This document shows, piece after piece, positions 62,520 to 64,000 of a stretch of 64,000 nucleotides of DNA. The notes under the pieces were generated by a model. It did not search any database, was not told the origin of the DNA, and worked only from the letters and a program-made list of their open reading frames with translations. Within the stretch, counting starts at the first letter, position 1; the number at the start of each line of letters is the position of its first letter. The DNA lies in assembly GCF_003315635.1 (NCBI RefSeq), contig NZ_PDCG01000002.1:62001-126000 (forward strand), in the 5' to 3' direction. Source of the DNA: Bifidobacterium aemilianum. Lineage in GTDB: Bacteria > Actinomycetota > Actinomycetes > Actinomycetales > Bifidobacteriaceae. A program made the position numbers and the translations under genes.

Positions 62520-64000
62520 ATGACCGATTTCACCTGGTCGCAGCTGGACGAGCGCGCCGTCAAGATGGCGAAGGCTCTCTCCGCCGATGCCGTCGAGAAG
62601 GCCGGCAGCGGACACCCCGGATCCCCCATCTCCCTGGCTCCTATCGCATACACGCTCTACCAGCACTACATCAAGCACGACCCCAAGGATCCCCAGTGGG
62701 CCGGCCGTGACCGCTTCATCCTCTCCGGTGGTCACGCGTCATTGACCCAGTACGTCCAGCTCTACTTCTCTGGATATGACCTGTCCTTGGACGACCTCAA
62801 GCACTTCCGTGGCGGCGCCGACACCCGCACCCCAGGACACCCCGAGTACGGACTGACCCCCGGCATCGAGATGACCACCGGTCCTCTGGGCCAGGGTCTG
62901 GCCTCCGCTGTGGGCTTCGCGTACGGTCAGCGCTTCGAGCGTGGCCTGCTCGACCCCGAAAGCCCTGCCGGGCAGTCCCCCTTCGACCACAAGGTCTGGG
63001 TCATCTGCGGTGAGGGCGACGTCCAGGAGGGTGTAGCCTCCGAGGCGAGCTCCCTTGCCGGCAACCAGGGCCTGGGCAACCTGACGGTCATCTTCGATGC
63101 CAACCGCATCCAGATCGAGGGCGACAGCAATCTGACCTTTGACGAGGACATCCTCAAGCGTTACGAGGCCTATGGCTGGTACACCGACGAGTTTTCCTTC
63201 ATCCAGCCCGACGGCTCCTACAAGGAAGACGTAGAGGGCCTGGTCAAGGTTCTGGACAAGGCCGCCCAGGTCACCGACCGCCCCAAGTTCATCAAGGTCG
63301 ACACCCTCATCGCCTGGCCCACCCCCGGCAAGACCAACGACGAATCCTCCCACGGTTCCGCCCTGGGAGCCGAAGCCGTCGCCGGTCTCAAGAAGGAACT
63401 GGGTTACGACCCCGAGGTCAACTTCTATGTGGACAAGGAGGCCCTGGACCACGCCCGTCAGGTCGCCGACCGCGGCCAGCAGGCCCACGCTGAGTGGAAC
63501 CAACGCTTCGAGTCCTGGAAGCAGTCCAACCCCGACAAGGCCGCACTCTATGAGCGCATGAAGGCCGGCAAGCTGCCCGAAGGTTTCGACCAGGCCATCG
63601 ACAAGGTCCGTGAGGGCTTCGAGGCCGGCTCCAAGGTCGCCACCCGCAAGGCCTCCGGTGCCGTCCTCAACGGTATCGCCGAGGTCATGCCCGAACTCTG
63701 GGGCGGCTCCGCCGACCTGGGTGGTTCCAACAACACCAACATCAAGGGCGCCAAGTCCTTCGGCCCGGTCTCCACCCGCACCTGGCCCGATGTCTCCCCC
63801 TACGGCCGCCAGCTGCACTTCGGTGTGCGCGAGTTCGCCATGGGAGCCATCACCAACGGCATCCTCCTGGGTTCCGACACCCGTCCCTTCAACGGCACCT
63901 TCTTCCAGTTCTCCGACTATGAGCGCCCCTCGGTTCGCCTGGCCGCCATCATGAAGCTGCCCAACCTCTACGTCTGGACCCACGACTCCGTGGCCCTGGG
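62520..64000 (+). CDS. tkt: transketolase, N-terminal part
   Basis: At least 493 residues, continuing beyond the window. Thiamine-diphosphate site: GSGHPGSPISLAP, GPLGQGLASAVGFA and GEGDVQEGVASEA followed by IFDANRIQIEGD. It transfers two-carbon units between sugar phosphates, essential to regenerate substrates of the bifid shunt. ATG at 62520 has GGAAGGAAAG upstream. Codons are strongly biased to C and G third positions, as in highly expressed genes. Confidence 0.97.
   Translation, partial: MTDFTWSQLDERAVKMAKALSADAVEKAGSGHPGSPISLAPIAYTLYQHYIKHDPKDPQWAGRDRFILSGGHASLTQYVQLYFSGYDLSLDDLKHFRGGADTRTPGHPEYGLTPGIEMTTGPLGQGLASAVGFAYGQRFERGLLDPESPAGQSPFDHKVWVICGEGDVQEGVASEASSLAGNQGLGNLTVIFDANRIQIEGDSNLTFDEDILKRYEAYGWYTDEFSFIQPDGSYKEDVEGLVKVLDKAAQVTDRPKFIKVDTLIAWPTPGKTNDESSHGSALGAEAVAGLKKELGYDPEVNFYVDKEALDHARQVADRGQQAHAEWNQRFESWKQSNPDKAALYERMKAGKLPEGFDQAIDKVREGFEAGSKVATRKASGAVLNGIAEVMPELWGGSADLGGSNNTNIKGAKSFGPVSTRTWPDVSPYGRQLHFGVREFAMGAITNGILLGSDTRPFNGTFFQFSDYERPSVRLAAIMKLPNLYVWTHDSVAL

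Noticed and set aside
62739-63983. 414-codon open frame on the minus strand inside transketolase
   Set aside because: Antisense shadow of a strongly GC3-biased gene. The product is Gly/Val/Leu-rich low complexity with no ribosome-binding site, and the plus strand encodes a clear transketolase.

Overview
The window (about 60% G+C) is actinobacterial and most likely from a Bifidobacterium. Evidence: a cytidylate kinase-Der GTPase fusion, RbpA, a single-chain PafBC, the pgsA/DUF881/sbp/DUF881/FHA/MerR cluster known from Mycobacterium, thrS-PI synthase-yebC-ruvCAB-yajC-apt synteny, a UDPGP-type UTP-glucose-1-phosphate uridylyltransferase and a transketolase. A heme-related operon suggests an insect-gut type lineage (B. 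asteroides-like), because classical human-gut bifidobacteria are generally regarded as lacking heme synthesis. That placement is inference.

Layout. 1-6177: end of rpe, hisE-hisG, then a phospholipid synthase, two DUF881 proteins around a small basic membrane protein, an FHA protein and a MerR regulator. 6178-6490: gene-free, with a promoter-like sequence and a strong terminator (possible sRNA). 6491-13723 (minus strand): rbpA, a HelY-type helicase, a small membrane protein, pafBC and a uridylyltransferase. 13914-13987: tRNA-Pro, beginning an accessory zone. The 3' end of this tRNA is repeated in degraded form at 17157. Between the copies lie a frameshifted IS1249-like element and an Abi/HEPN-type gene. 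Just beyond is an AT-richer RloC/PrrC-like ATPase with candidate small partner ORFs, then decayed sequence, a hydrolase pseudogene with an 11-bp homopolymer, a LysR/RibD-like divergent pair and a PadR/DUF4097 divergent locus. 26624-31287 is a fully overlapping lantibiotic-immunity-type ABC transporter plus two-component system, followed by small membrane proteins to 33091.

Core genome resumes at 33353: cmk-der, rluB, an aquaporin, purH, a DUF6350 protein, apt, yajC, ruvBAC, yebC, PI synthase and thrS. 48699-57612 holds a tRNA-Gly, yaaA, the hemQ-MFS-ferrochelatase operon, a decayed ABC exporter and four tRNAs (Val, Val, Cys, Gly). 56582-64000: PAC2 protein, uppP, fructosamine kinase-like, hrcA-dnaJ under a CIRCE-like operator, and the start of transketolase.

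The most interesting signals are the translationally coupled hemQ-MFS-cpfC operon, which looks like coproporphyrin scavenging to make heme without the upstream pathway, and the tRNA-Pro-associated defence island with a candidate anticodon nuclease. Start codons were chosen from visible Shine-Dalgarno sequences. No database search or structure prediction was run.
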